Positions 8,771-18,486 are shown, counted from the stretch's first letter. The stretch: 64,000 nt of DNA from an uncultured Bacteroidales bacterium (GCA_902760315.1 CACWFV010000004.1:1-64000), one strand, 5' to 3'. Notes: generated by a model not told the origin, from the sequence alone. Numbers and translations: made by a program.

Positions 8771-11548
8771 ATGATGAAACAATCTTGTATTCTGATTTCT
8801 CTGCTCTTCCTGCTGTCATCGGTACCGCTACACGGTCAAGAGAATGATAGCATCAGAGCTTTTACCACAGAGCATCCGCTGGTCTATGAGGACGCGTGGG
8901 ACCTCTGGCCTTATTCCTTTCTGACTGCCAATGGCGAGGCGGTGGGTTACAACATCGACCTCATCAAACTGATTTGCCATGAGCTGGACATTCCTTACGT
9001 CATCAAACTCAAGCCCACCCGAAAGGCACTGCAAGATGTGCAGAGCGGCGAGGCCGACCTGATGTTGGCCATGGATGCTGACTATCACAACGAGTATGGA
9101 TATGCGGGCAAGTCGGTGGTACAGATTTTTACCCATAGCGTGCTGCGACGCAAGAGTGACCCGCTACGCATCAAGACAGAGGCTGACTTGGAGCATAACC
9201 GCTTTATCGTCCATGCCGGCAGTTTCGCCCATCACTTGATGGAAAGTAAAGGGTGGAAACAGCAAGTTATTCCTTACGACGACATGCGCGAAGCCGTGCA
9301 GTATGTGCATAATACGCCCAACCAACAGATAGTATGGAATACGCTCTCGCTGAAATGGCTGCAACGCACCCTCCATTTCGACAATCTGGAGCTGACGCCG
9401 GTCAAGATGCGGCATGGCGAGTATAAGTTCATATCCAGTCATCCTTATCTGTTGTCCGTTATCGATGAAGTCTATTCGCGACTGGAGGCTGAGGGCATGT
9501 TGCAGCCTATTCAGAACAAATGGTTCTACCCGGAGCGCAAAGACAGTGGCATACCCGGTTGGATATGGCCTGTCGTGGGTGCCACCCTGCTGTTGCTGCT
9601 GGCTGCATTCGGCTATTACATGCTCTACCGCTACCGTGAGAAGAAAATGACGAAGGCCATCCGTCGCAGCAATACCCGTCTAGCCCATATTCTCAATACG
9701 TGGCACGTGCATGTATGGACGTTCAATCTTGAGAGACAAACGCTGACGGTGTATAACGAGAATTTTGAGGTGGAGGCCGAAAATATCTCGCCGGAGATGT
9801 TCTTCAGTGGAAAGCGCAGCGACGATGACGAACAACTCAAGGACGGCATCAGAAGCATTGCGGAAGGCCGGAAGGAGCAGGTAAAGGTTGAGGTGTGCTC
9901 TACGGAGTTTCAGACTGGAAATCTCTGCATCCATTCCGTTGTTATCTCCGTCCTGCGCCGCCATAAGGACGGTACGCCTTCCGACCTGATAGGCACCTAC
10001 TGCGACGTGACGGCTGAGCGCCAGCGCCAACAGCAGATTAAGGACACCATGCTGCGCTATCAGTCCATCTTCCACTCGGCCATGGTTGACACCGTTGTGT
10101 ACGATAAGAACGGCTACATCTACGACATGAATGAGAAGGCAGACAAAGCCTTTTATGGCGGCAGGAAGGCTGCGCTGGAAAACCACGTCAATCTGCACGA
10201 CGTGTTGGGTAATGACGAACCTGTTGCTACCCTGCAGCCATCCCATTTTACCCGGCTGTTTGAGGTTGGCCGCGATGACCGTGTGTTGAATCCCGACCTG
10301 CACCGGCACCAGATGTACTATGAGCTACAGCTGATGCCGTTGCGCGACGAACAGGGACGCCTGCTCGACATTTTTGGCACAGGAAGAGACGTCACCGAGA
10401 CGGTCAAGTCCTATCAGCGTCTGCAGCGCAACCTGGAGTTGCAGGAGCATGCCAACGAGGAGATGAACAACTATTTCCGTAACATCAACTACGTACTGCA
10501 GCATGGAGGAGTGCGCATGGCCCGCTATTCGCCTGACACGCACACCTTATTAATATATACAAATGTGGGACACGAGCGGCTGAAGCTGACGCAGACCCGT
10601 GCGCTGGCTCTTACTGCCGACGACTCGAAACGCAACGCCCAGCGCATACTGAACCAGATGGACAACTATACGCTGGTGCCTCAGAAGGCGTCTTTCAACA
10701 CCACACTTCGCTCCAGGAACGGCATGCACCTCAGCGTCTTGATGTCGTTCATTCCCGTGCTCGATGCTCAGGGACACGTCAAGGACTATTTCGGCTGTTG
10801 TCGTGACATCAGTGAAATCAAAGCCACAGAAGACCAGCTGGCACAGGAGAGTGCCAAGGCTCAAGAGATAGAGACCGTCAAGAATGCCTTCCTGCGCAAT
10901 ATGAGCTATGAGATTCGCACACCGCTCAGTTCTGTCATCGGTTTTGCCGAACTCTTCGAGATGGATCACTCAACGGACGACGAGGCTCTCTTCATTGACC
11001 AGATTAAGAAGAACTCAACACAGTTGTTGAAGCTCATCAACGACATCCTTTTCCTGTCACGACTGGATGCCGGCATGATAGAATTCAAGAAGAAACCGGT
11101 AGATTTTGCTGCCTTCTTCGACGCCCGCTGTCAGTCCATCTGGCATCGCGACCATCAAGAAGGTGTCGACTTCGTCATCGACAACCCCTATCAGCAGCTT
11201 GTCGTGGAGATTGACGACCAGAACCTGGGACTCGTCATTGACCAGATTTTGGAGAATGCTGCCACCCACACCACGCAGGGCATGGTACGTGCCAGCTACG
11301 AGTACACGGGCGACAGTGTAGCCATGGCCTTCCAGGACACGGGGTCAGGCATCAGCGAAGAGCGCATGAAACAGATTTTTGAGCGCTTTGTTTCATCAGG
11401 TGGCCATGGTACCGGTCTGGGCTTGGCTATCTGTCACGAGATTACCACCCAGATGGGAGGCAAAGTCAAGCTTCACTCCGAGGTAGGCCGCGGCACCATT
11501 GTCTGGGTCAGCATCCCTTGTAAGTGTTCTGAATTAGTCAGGAAATAG
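8771..11548 (+). CDS. Sensor kinase 3 with periplasmic SBP_bac_3 domain (Tyr in place of phosphoacceptor His)
   Basis: The 925-residue protein has a signal peptide (1-23), a periplasmic domain resembling family 3 solute-binding proteins (about 28-258; note WDLWPYSFLTANGEAVGYNID), one membrane helix (about 264-288), PAS-like modules and a kinase core. The H-box reads NMSYEIRTPLSSVIGF with Tyr713 instead of His. Unlike kinase 1, the ATPase half looks intact: N-box ENAATHTTQG, G1 DTGSGIS, G2 GTGLGLAI. It could bind ATP and phosphorylate a partner without being phosphorylated on its own H-box. It starts three bases after kinase 2 and precedes its canonical paralogue kinase 4. An amino-acid-like ligand is only suggested by the domain family. 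Confidence 0.87.
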   Translation: MMKQSCILISLLFLLSSVPLHGQENDSIRAFTTEHPLVYEDAWDLWPYSFLTANGEAVGYNIDLIKLICHELDIPYVIKLKPTRKALQDVQSGEADLMLAMDADYHNEYGYAGKSVVQIFTHSVLRRKSDPLRIKTEADLEHNRFIVHAGSFAHHLMESKGWKQQVIPYDDMREAVQYVHNTPNQQIVWNTLSLKWLQRTLHFDNLELTPVKMRHGEYKFISSHPYLLSVIDEVYSRLEAEGMLQPIQNKWFYPERKDSGIPGWIWPVVGATLLLLLAAFGYYMLYRYREKKMTKAIRRSNTRLAHILNTWHVHVWTFNLERQTLTVYNENFEVEAENISPEMFFSGKRSDDDEQLKDGIRSIAEGRKEQVKVEVCSTEFQTGNLCIHSVVISVLRRHKDGTPSDLIGTYCDVTAERQRQQQIKDTMLRYQSIFHSAMVDTVVYDKNGYIYDMNEKADKAFYGGRKAALENHVNLHDVLGNDEPVATLQPSHFTRLFEVGRDDRVLNPDLHRHQMYYELQLMPLRDEQGRLLDIFGTGRDVTETVKSYQRLQRNLELQEHANEEMNNYFRNINYVLQHGGVRMARYSPDTHTLLIYTNVGHERLKLTQTRALALTADDSKRNAQRILNQMDNYTLVPQKASFNTTLRSRNGMHLSVLMSFIPVLDAQGHVKDYFGCCRDISEIKATEDQLAQESAKAQEIETVKNAFLRNMSYEIRTPLSSVIGFAELFEMDHSTDDEALFIDQIKKNSTQLLKLINDILFLSRLDAGMIEFKKKPVDFAAFFDARCQSIWHRDHQEGVDFVIDNPYQQLVVEIDDQNLGLVIDQILENAATHTTQGMVRASYEYTGDSVAMAFQDTGSGISEERMKQIFERFVSSGGHGTGLGLAICHEITTQMGGKVKLHSEVGRGTIVWVSIPCKCSELVRK

Positions 11549-11569
11549 TAAAGGAGGAGGACACACATC

Positions 11570-14341
11570 ATGAAACGAACAATAGCTTTTTTACTTTTTG
11601 CCATATCTCTGTTCGGCACTCCTTCTGAGGCTGTCGCCAAAAACTTCTACGGATTTACCGAAGAAAATCCGCTCATCGTGGCCTGCGACTGGGACTTCCG
11701 CCCCTTTGAGTTCCTTGACAGCCAGGGCGAACCTGCCGGCTATAACGTGGAGGTACTTGACATCATTCTGAATCGTCTGGAAATTCCACACCGTTTTGTC
11801 ATGCAGGAGTGGCAGGCGGCCAGCGATATGTTTGTCAACCGGGAGGCCGACCTGCTGCACGCCCTCGCAGGCCAGTTCAAGAACCGTCCCTATATACTGA
11901 CTAAGAAGTACGTCAACTACTATAATATCCGTGCGGCTCGCCGTCCTGAGACCCCTCCCTTCAGAGGAGTTAGTCATCTTGACATCAAGGATAAGGTGCG
12001 GTTTAAAAAGAACGACTACGCAGCACTCTTTCTCCAGTCTCTTGACAGTTTACACTTCGAACTTCAGTATATCACGCCCAAAGAAGGACTTTCGCAGGTG
12101 TTGTCCCGCCAGTGTGACTACTATATCTGGGGACAGGCGCCTCTGGAAAACAAGTTGCACGAGTTGGGTATTGACAGCTTGGTGTTAGACGAGGTGGCTG
12201 ACATTCCTCCCGGTGAACTACACATCGTCGGCTACGAAATAGATGTCATTGACGCCATTGATGACCAGTACACCCGGTTAGAGCAGGAAGGTGAGTTGCA
12301 GCGTATTGCCGACAAATGGTTCCATCCTGAGCGTGTCCACGACGATGCCTCTCCGCTGGCTCCGTTTATTCTGGCGGGTCTGTTGTTGATGGGTATTGTC
12401 ATTTTCATTGCAGCCCGATTGTTGTCTCAGCGCGTGAGAGCCTCCGTACGTCGCAACACTGAATTGAACAACATCATGGCCCAGGCGCTTGACATGGACG
12501 AATACTTCGTGTTGGAGTACGACATCATTCTGGGCAATGTCAAGAATGTCTACGGTCACTTGTTGCCTGAACGAGGCATATCTATTGACGAGCTCATTGG
12601 CCGCATTGCTGCTGAACAGCGCGACGAGTTCCGCAGTTGCATAGAAAGCATGAAGCGTGGCGAGAAAGAGTCGTGGAGCCTGCAGCGCGACTATAATGAA
12701 GGCACTGCCGACCAACCTCATTGGAGGACCTTTGATGGCGGAGCCATCCTGGAGCGCGAGAACGGTGTCCCCCGCTATATTCTCCATACCTTTAAGGACG
12801 TCACCAGTAGTTTGAAAGAAGAACGCCGCAACAAGGAACTTGGCGAGAAATACAAAAAGGTGTTTGAGACCAATATGATGGCCATGTCATTCTACGACCC
12901 GGAAGGTCGGCTCATTGCCATGAATCAGCGTATGCGTGAGCTGTTGGAACTGACACCTGAGCATGAGTCTTATTTCCGCAAAGTGCTATTCTTCGACGCT
13001 CCCTTCTTTAAGGACTATGCCGAACAAGACCCATCGTCCACTTTCCATGTCTGTGGACGAATGCATTATCCCCAGTGGAGTGTCGATAAGTATATTGAAG
13101 CCCGCTTAATGCCTGTCAAGGATGATTCCGGTAGACTGGTCTACTATTTTATTTCATCGCGTGACGTCACGGCCGAGCGTGAAATGTATTTGAAACAGCG
13201 TGCCCACGAGCGCCAGCTTAAGGAGACTCACGAAGCCATCAACCGCTATGAGAAACGTCTTCGCTACCTGCTGGAGGAAAGCAATATGTATGTATGGAAC
13301 TTCAACCAGTACGAGCGTGTCATCCGCTTTACGCGCAGTCTGCGCCAGACAGAGTATTCTGTCACTCTGGAAGAATACTTGGCAGGCATGATACCCGAAC
13401 AGCGTGCTGAGGCTGAACGTGTGTTCAGTGAGAAGGTGATGAATGGCGAACCGTTTAATGTCATCCATCAATTCAACTATACTCCTGTCAGTGACCATCT
13501 CACCTGGTTCTCCATTGCCGGCATTCCGATGCTCGACGAGGATGGACATCCCAAGGAGTATTTCGGACTGGTACGCGATATCAGTGACCTGATGGAAGCT
13601 CAGCAGAAGTTGCGCGAGGAGACGGTCCGTGCAGAGGACTCCGGACGGTTGAAGAGTGCCTTCCTTGCTAACATGACGCACGAAATCCGCACCCCGCTCA
13701 ATGCTATTGTGGGCTTCAGCGATTTGTTACAGATGATTGATTCGGCCGACGAGCGTCGTGAGATGATTCGCATCATCCGTAGCAACTGTGACATGCTGCT
13801 GCGACTGATTAACGACATCCTTGAAGCCAGCGACATGGGACAGAGCATAGCTATCGAACCCGTCGCCATTGACCTGCCGCCAGTATTCGACGACATTTGT
13901 CAGACCCTTGAGCAGCGTGTGCAGGGCACTGGTGTCGAGTTCCAGAAAGACAGCCCCTATGCTTCGTTGCCTGTTGTTATGGACAAAGGACGTTTACAGC
14001 AACTGCTTACCAATTTCGTAACGAATGCTGTCAAGTATACCCATGAGGGGCATATCCGTGTGGGCTACCGTGTGGAGTCGCGCGACATTGACGGCCAGCG
14101 GCAGGAGGGTGTCCGCTTCTATTGCGAGGATACCGGTGCAGGCATTCCTCAGGAGAAGCAGGCCGCCGTCTTCGAGCGCTTTGTCAAACTGAACGACTTT
14201 GTACAGGGTACCGGTCTTGGACTTTCCATCTGTAAGGCCATTGTCGACAAGTGTGGCGGACGCATTGGCGTCCATTCTGAGGGCGAGGGTCATGGTTCTA
14301 CCTTCTGGTTCTGGGTGCCCCAACAAACGGCCAAGAGTTGA
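11570..14341 (+). CDS. Sensor histidine kinase 4 with periplasmic SBP_bac_3 domain, canonical
   Basis: The 923-residue protein repeats the layout of kinase 3: signal peptide (1-23), SBP_bac_3-like periplasmic domain (WDFRPFEFLDSQGEPAGYNV, about 30-255), membrane helix (about 265-288), PAS modules and kinase core. The H-box is NMTHEIRTPLNAIVGF with His704. N-box NFVTNAVKYTHEG, G1 EDTGAGIP and G2 GTGLGLSICKAI are all present. The kinase core is closest by eye to kinase 2, whereas the sensor is closest to kinase 3, which suggests domain shuffling or gene conversion inside the operon. It lies 21 bases after kinase 3, with a purine-rich stretch (AAAGGAGGAGG) before the ATG. Confidence 0.9.
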   Translation: MKRTIAFLLFAISLFGTPSEAVAKNFYGFTEENPLIVACDWDFRPFEFLDSQGEPAGYNVEVLDIILNRLEIPHRFVMQEWQAASDMFVNREADLLHALAGQFKNRPYILTKKYVNYYNIRAARRPETPPFRGVSHLDIKDKVRFKKNDYAALFLQSLDSLHFELQYITPKEGLSQVLSRQCDYYIWGQAPLENKLHELGIDSLVLDEVADIPPGELHIVGYEIDVIDAIDDQYTRLEQEGELQRIADKWFHPERVHDDASPLAPFILAGLLLMGIVIFIAARLLSQRVRASVRRNTELNNIMAQALDMDEYFVLEYDIILGNVKNVYGHLLPERGISIDELIGRIAAEQRDEFRSCIESMKRGEKESWSLQRDYNEGTADQPHWRTFDGGAILERENGVPRYILHTFKDVTSSLKEERRNKELGEKYKKVFETNMMAMSFYDPEGRLIAMNQRMRELLELTPEHESYFRKVLFFDAPFFKDYAEQDPSSTFHVCGRMHYPQWSVDKYIEARLMPVKDDSGRLVYYFISSRDVTAEREMYLKQRAHERQLKETHEAINRYEKRLRYLLEESNMYVWNFNQYERVIRFTRSLRQTEYSVTLEEYLAGMIPEQRAEAERVFSEKVMNGEPFNVIHQFNYTPVSDHLTWFSIAGIPMLDEDGHPKEYFGLVRDISDLMEAQQKLREETVRAEDSGRLKSAFLANMTHEIRTPLNAIVGFSDLLQMIDSADERREMIRIIRSNCDMLLRLINDILEASDMGQSIAIEPVAIDLPPVFDDICQTLEQRVQGTGVEFQKDSPYASLPVVMDKGRLQQLLTNFVTNAVKYTHEGHIRVGYRVESRDIDGQRQEGVRFYCEDTGAGIPQEKQAAVFERFVKLNDFVQGTGLGLSICKAIVDKCGGRIGVHSEGEGHGSTFWFWVPQQTAKS

Positions 14342-14342
14342 T

Positions 14343-15020
14343 ATGCGTGAGTTGAGGATTATAGTGGTGCTTCTGACCGCTGTCGTGCTGTGCAGTAGCT
14401 GTGAAAACAATCGGCAGGCAGAACGTCAAGATGTTGATGCAATAGCCAGCGCAGACACATTGGGACTATTGGTTGACCGTATCAGGCAGTGTTCACGACT
14501 ATATACGACGGAGTACCGTATTCATAAAATCGTGACCCACGAGGATGTGGTACGGTTGAAGGGTAAGGTGATGAACCGACATGTGGATATGGAACTGCCC
14601 TTTGGTGAACGTAAAATGGCCATACCGATGGACGCTACCGTGAAAGCATGGATAGACCTGCAGGACGTGACGGAGGAAAACATCGAGCGCGAGGATGGTC
14701 GTATCCGGGTGTTGCTGCCTACACCTCAGTTAACGCTGACGAGCACGAAAATCAGGCAAAATGAGGTCAAGGAGTTTGTGGGATTGATGCGCTCCCGTTT
14801 CACTGACAAGGAGCTGACATCGTATCAGCAGCAGGGACGGCAAGCCATTATCGAGAGTCTGGACCGTGAACGCTTTGTCAGCGAGGCGCAGGCCAACGCT
14901 GCCCGTGTGTTGGTACCGCTGATAGTCCAGATGGGTTATCGGGAAGAAGACATCAGCATTGTCTTCCGCAAGGATTTTGATTTGGAGACGTTGCTCAATC
15001 ATAGCGTAGAGAAAAGATGA
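14343..15020 (+). CDS. DUF4230 lipoprotein
   Basis: Start ATG 14343 is chosen because it lies one base after the kinase 4 stop and gives a lipoprotein signal (MRELRIIVVLLTAVVLCSSC); an in-frame start at 14199 would overlap kinase 4. The 225-residue product resembles DUF4230 proteins: YTTEYRIHKIVTHEDV, then a beta-rich part ending in IRVLLPTPQLTLTSTKI and a helical C-terminus. The function of the family is unknown. Its place in the kinase operon suggests an envelope role linked to the sensed condition. It overlaps the next gene by four bases. Confidence 0.75.
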   Translation: MRELRIIVVLLTAVVLCSSCENNRQAERQDVDAIASADTLGLLVDRIRQCSRLYTTEYRIHKIVTHEDVVRLKGKVMNRHVDMELPFGERKMAIPMDATVKAWIDLQDVTEENIEREDGRIRVLLPTPQLTLTSTKIRQNEVKEFVGLMRSRFTDKELTSYQQQGRQAIIESLDRERFVSEAQANAARVLVPLIVQMGYREEDISIVFRKDFDLETLLNHSVEKR

Positions 15021-15643
15021 ATAAGCAGAACCTATTTCGCAAACTCCTGAATGTGGGCCAACTGATGAGTCCATTTCTCTGGCCAATCGCACTTGTAGCA
15101 GTTATCCTATTGGCTCTGGTGTGGCTGACGAAGGGCATAGAGCAGACATCACTCGACGTGGTGGTGGACGACCGCATTGACCGTACACCGCAATATGTGG
15201 AGCAGATAAAGACTATTGGCGAATGGGAATTTCTGACGATAGAGGACGAGGAACTCGTAGACACCGTGCGCAAGGGTTTCTTCAGCGACGACCACTTGGT
15301 GCGCATCTATTATGGTACGTTGCGCATAGGCACCAATCTGCAAGCTGTCAGAGAAGGAGACATCCGCGTGTCTGGCGACACCATCAGCGTGATATTGCCT
15401 CAGGTGGGACTGCTGGATGAACGCTTCATCGACGAGGCGCGTACCAAGAGTTTTCACGAGAGTGGTGATTGGACTCCTGCCGACCGCGAGGCCCTCTACC
15501 AAAAGGCTCGCCGGCAAATGCTACACCGCAGACTGACTCCTGAGGTGGTCAGCGAGGCTCGCCGACACGGTGAGCAGCAGGTAGCCCAACTGCTCAGGGC
15601 GTGGGGCTTCAAACATGTGGAAGTGTCGTTCTCAGCGGAATGA
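15017..15643 (+). CDS. DUF4230 membrane-anchored protein
   Basis: This 208-residue paralogue of the preceding gene has an N-terminal membrane helix (about 20-40, FLWPIALVAVILLALVWL) instead of a lipobox. It shares the pattern of a middle beta region (DTISVILPQVGLLDERFIDE) and a C-terminal helix (AREAL-like, then GEQQVAQLLRAWGFKHVEVSF). It is the last gene of the kinase operon, and its 3' end overlaps that of convergent gpsA by 12 bases. Function unknown; two DUF4230 proteins side by side may form a hetero-oligomer at the membrane. Confidence 0.75.
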   Translation: MNKQNLFRKLLNVGQLMSPFLWPIALVAVILLALVWLTKGIEQTSLDVVVDDRIDRTPQYVEQIKTIGEWEFLTIEDEELVDTVRKGFFSDDHLVRIYYGTLRIGTNLQAVREGDIRVSGDTISVILPQVGLLDERFIDEARTKSFHESGDWTPADREALYQKARRQMLHRRLTPEVVSEARRHGEQQVAQLLRAWGFKHVEVSFSAE

Positions 15644-16627
15644 ATCCGTCAGCAGCTTGATTTCAATCTGCGGCGAGATGCGCTCGTACAATATGTTATA
15701 TACCGCGTCAAGGATAGGCATGTTGACGTGACAGTGGCGGTTAATCTCCTTCATGCACTTCGTGCCGAAATAGCCTTCAGCTATCATCTCCATTTCTATC
15801 TGTGCCGACTTGACGGAGTAACCCTTGCCTATCATCGTGCCAAAGGTGCGGTTGCGCGAGAAGTTGCTGTAGCCTGTCACCAGCAGGTCGCCCAGATAGC
15901 AGGAGTCCACGATGTTGCGGTCAATGGGGTGCACCACCTTGAGGAAGCGCGCCATCTCCTGGACAGCATTGGCCATGAGGACGGCTTGGAAGTTGTCGCC
16001 GAACTTCAGTCCGTTGCATATGCCGGCGGCAATGGCATAGACATTCTTCAATACGGAGGAGTACTCAATGCCAATGACGTCGTCGGAGGTCTTTGTCTTG
16101 ATGTAGTCGCTGGTCAGGATGTCGGCAAAGGCCTGTGCCTTCTCCTTGTCGGTACATCCTACGGTGAGGTAGGACAGTCGCTCCAAGGCAACTTCCTCGG
16201 CATGTGACGGACCGCCTATGCAGGCCAAATTGTCGTAGGGCACGTCGTAAACTTGGTGGAAGTATTCCGAGCAGACGAGGTTCTCGTCGGGTACGATACC
16301 CTTGATGGCTGTGACGACAAATTTGTCACGCAGGCGAGTCTTCAGTTTCTTCAAGTGACTCTTCAGATAGGGCGACGGCGTGACGAACACCAGCGTGTCG
16401 TACTGCTGTACAATCTTGTTGAGGTCACTGGAAAAGAAAATTTCGTCGATGTTAAAGTGGACACTGGTCAGATAGGCAGGGTTATGGCCCATGCGCCGGA
16501 AGTCTTCTATGCGGTCGTCGCGGCGCATGTACCAGCCTATGTGGTGAGTTTTCCCTACCACAATCTTGGCAATGGCCGTAGCCCACGAACCGCCGCCAAT
16601 GATGGCTATTCTACCGCAGTCGTACAC
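15632..16627 (-). CDS. gpsA: NAD(P)-dependent glycerol-3-phosphate dehydrogenase
   Basis: GpsA reduces dihydroxyacetone phosphate to sn-glycerol 3-phosphate for phospholipid synthesis. The 331 residues have the N-terminal dinucleotide-binding motif (IIGGGSWATAIAKIV, about 9-23), VTPSPYLKSHL, the catalytic-region KGIVP and ACIGGPSHAEEVA, and the C-terminal GLKFGDNFQAVLMANAVQEM. The length fits the family. It lies downstream of lysS on the same strand, probably co-transcribed. Confidence 0.95.
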   Translation of the reverse strand: MYDCGRIAIIGGGSWATAIAKIVVGKTHHIGWYMRRDDRIEDFRRMGHNPAYLTSVHFNIDEIFFSSDLNKIVQQYDTLVFVTPSPYLKSHLKKLKTRLRDKFVVTAIKGIVPDENLVCSEYFHQVYDVPYDNLACIGGPSHAEEVALERLSYLTVGCTDKEKAQAFADILTSDYIKTKTSDDVIGIEYSSVLKNVYAIAAGICNGLKFGDNFQAVLMANAVQEMARFLKVVHPIDRNIVDSCYLGDLLVTGYSNFSRNRTFGTMIGKGYSVKSAQIEMEMIAEGYFGTKCMKEINRHCHVNMPILDAVYNILYERISPQIEIKLLTDSFR

Positions 16628-16680
16628 TTTGATTAACTATTTGACGATGACTATTTGACGATTTGCAATCTGCTATGATG

Positions 16681-18408
16681 TTACTGCGCCTTGTCAATCC
16701 ATGCAGCTACCTCGTCGACGCTGGGTTTCTGCATGTCGAGCTTATATTTCTTGACAATGTCGCCAATCTTCTGCTGTAGTCCCTGGGCCTTCTCGCCGGT
16801 AATGTTGGACACCAGGTTGAAGCCAGCTTTGCGTAGCACGGGAACCCATTCCTCGGCGACGCCTATCTGGGCCCACTCAGCTACCGTGCTTTGGGGAATC
16901 TTCTTCTCAGGCTTCATCTGGGGGAAGAACAGCACCTCCTGGATGTAGGTCTTGCCGGTCATCAGCATGACCAGACGGTCAATGCCGATGCCGATGCCGC
17001 TGGTGGGCGGCATGCCATACTGCAGGGCACGCAGGAAGTCCTGGTCAATGATCATGGCCTCGTCGTCGCCCTTGTCAGCCAGTCGCATCTGCTCCTGGAA
17101 GCGCTCCTCCTGGTCAATGGGGTCGTTCAGCTCTGAGTAGGCGTTGGCCAATTCCTTTCCGTTCACCATCAGTTCGAAACGCTCCGTCAGTCCGGGCTTG
17201 GAACGGTGCATCTTGGTGAGCGGCGACATCTCTACAGGATAGTCGGTGATGAACGTAGGCTGGATGAAGGTGCCCTCGCAGAACTCGCCAAAGAGTTCGT
17301 CGATGAGTTTGCCCTTGCCCATGGTCTCGTCGACATCCATTCCCTTGGAGAGGCAGAACTGGCGAATCTCCTCCTCCGTCTTACCGTTGCAGTCGAAACC
17401 AGTCTTTTCCTGAATGGCGTCAAGGATAGGCAGCCGACGGTAGGGAGCCTTGAAACTGACGATGTTGCCGTCAATCTCGCGTTCCGGTTTGCCGTTGACG
17501 GCGATGCAGATGGTCTCCAGCAACTTCTCCGTGAACGACATCATCCAGTTATAATCTTTGTATTGCACGTATAGCTCCATGCAAGTGAACTCAGGGTTGT
17601 GGTTGCGGTCCATGCCCTCGTTGCGGAAGTTCTTGCCAATCTCATAGACACCCTCGAAACCGCCTACGATGAGGCGCTTCAGGTAGAGCTCAGTGGCAAT
17701 ACGCATGTACATATCTTGGTCGAGGGCATTGAAGTGCGTGATGAACGGACGAGCCGAGGCACCACCGGCAATAGATTGCAGGGTGGGCGTCTCTACCTCC
17801 GTATAGCCGGCCTCGTCGAGCACGCGGCGCAGCGTGCGGATGACGGTAGCACGCTGCAGGAAGGTTTCCTTCACGCCCTCGTTGACTACCAGGTCGACAT
17901 AGCGCTGGCGGTAGCGCAGTTCAGGGTCGTCGAACTTGTCGTAGGCCACACCGTCCTTATATTTAACAATAGGTAGGGGCTTCAGGGCTTTCGACAGCAG
18001 CGTCAGTTCCTTGCAATGTACGCTGATTTCGCCTGTCTGGGTGCGGAATACGAAACCCTTGATGCCGATGAAGTCGCCAATGTCGAGCAACTTCTTGAAC
18101 ACCGTATTATATAGTTCCTTGTCTTCGCCAGGGCAGAGGTCGTCGCGGGTGATATAGACCTGGATGCGGCCTTTAGAGTCCTGCAACTCTACAAACGAGG
18201 CCTTACCCATGACGCGGCGGCTCATCATGCGGCCTGCTATGCAGACCTCGCGTGGCTCGGCGTCGTCCTGGAAACTATCTGTTATCTCTGTTGAAAAAGC
18301 GTTGGTGGGATATTCTGCGGCAGGGTAGGGGTTGATGCCCATCTGGCGCAACTGTTGCAGACTTTCGCGTCTGCCAATCTCTTGTTCACTGAGTTCTAAA
18401 ACGTTCAT
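16681..18408 (-). CDS. lysS: Lysyl-tRNA synthetase, class II
   Basis: LysRS charges tRNA-Lys. Start ATG 18408 (MNVLELSEQEIGRRESLQQL) gives 575 residues; a longer in-frame extension to 18660 crosses the promoter box and the divergent ROK gene and is rejected. The OB-fold anticodon domain covers about 60-170 (GRMMSRRVMGKASFVELQD). Class II motif 2 is FRNEGMDRNHNPEFTCMELY, and motif 3 is GIGIGIDRLVMLMTG near residue 485. About 70 residues (GEKAQGLQQKIGDIVKKYK and on) extend past the usual C-terminus, a tail seen in Bacteroidota enzymes. Confidence 0.96.
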   Translation of the reverse strand: MNVLELSEQEIGRRESLQQLRQMGINPYPAAEYPTNAFSTEITDSFQDDAEPREVCIAGRMMSRRVMGKASFVELQDSKGRIQVYITRDDLCPGEDKELYNTVFKKLLDIGDFIGIKGFVFRTQTGEISVHCKELTLLSKALKPLPIVKYKDGVAYDKFDDPELRYRQRYVDLVVNEGVKETFLQRATVIRTLRRVLDEAGYTEVETPTLQSIAGGASARPFITHFNALDQDMYMRIATELYLKRLIVGGFEGVYEIGKNFRNEGMDRNHNPEFTCMELYVQYKDYNWMMSFTEKLLETICIAVNGKPEREIDGNIVSFKAPYRRLPILDAIQEKTGFDCNGKTEEEIRQFCLSKGMDVDETMGKGKLIDELFGEFCEGTFIQPTFITDYPVEMSPLTKMHRSKPGLTERFELMVNGKELANAYSELNDPIDQEERFQEQMRLADKGDDEAMIIDQDFLRALQYGMPPTSGIGIGIDRLVMLMTGKTYIQEVLFFPQMKPEKKIPQSTVAEWAQIGVAEEWVPVLRKAGFNLVSNITGEKAQGLQQKIGDIVKKYKLDMQKPSVDEVAAWIDKAQ

Positions 18409-18436
18409 ATTCTTCAAAAAAAGTCGAAATATGCTG

Positions 18437-18444
18437 CAAAGGTA
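18437..18444 (-). promoter_or_regulatory. -7 element of lysS promoter
   Basis: The minus strand reads TACCTTTG 28 bases before the lysS ATG. Confidence 0.6.
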
Positions 18445-18486
18445 CAAAGAATTCTTTGAATATATGATAAAAAAACCGATAAATGT

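Noticed and set aside
11945..11980. ACCCCTCCC...GAGGAG stretch in kinase 4 resembling the mnmA element
   Set aside because: The match is short, lacks the paired hairpins, and kinase 3 has an aligned segment of equal length, so no insertion is shown.
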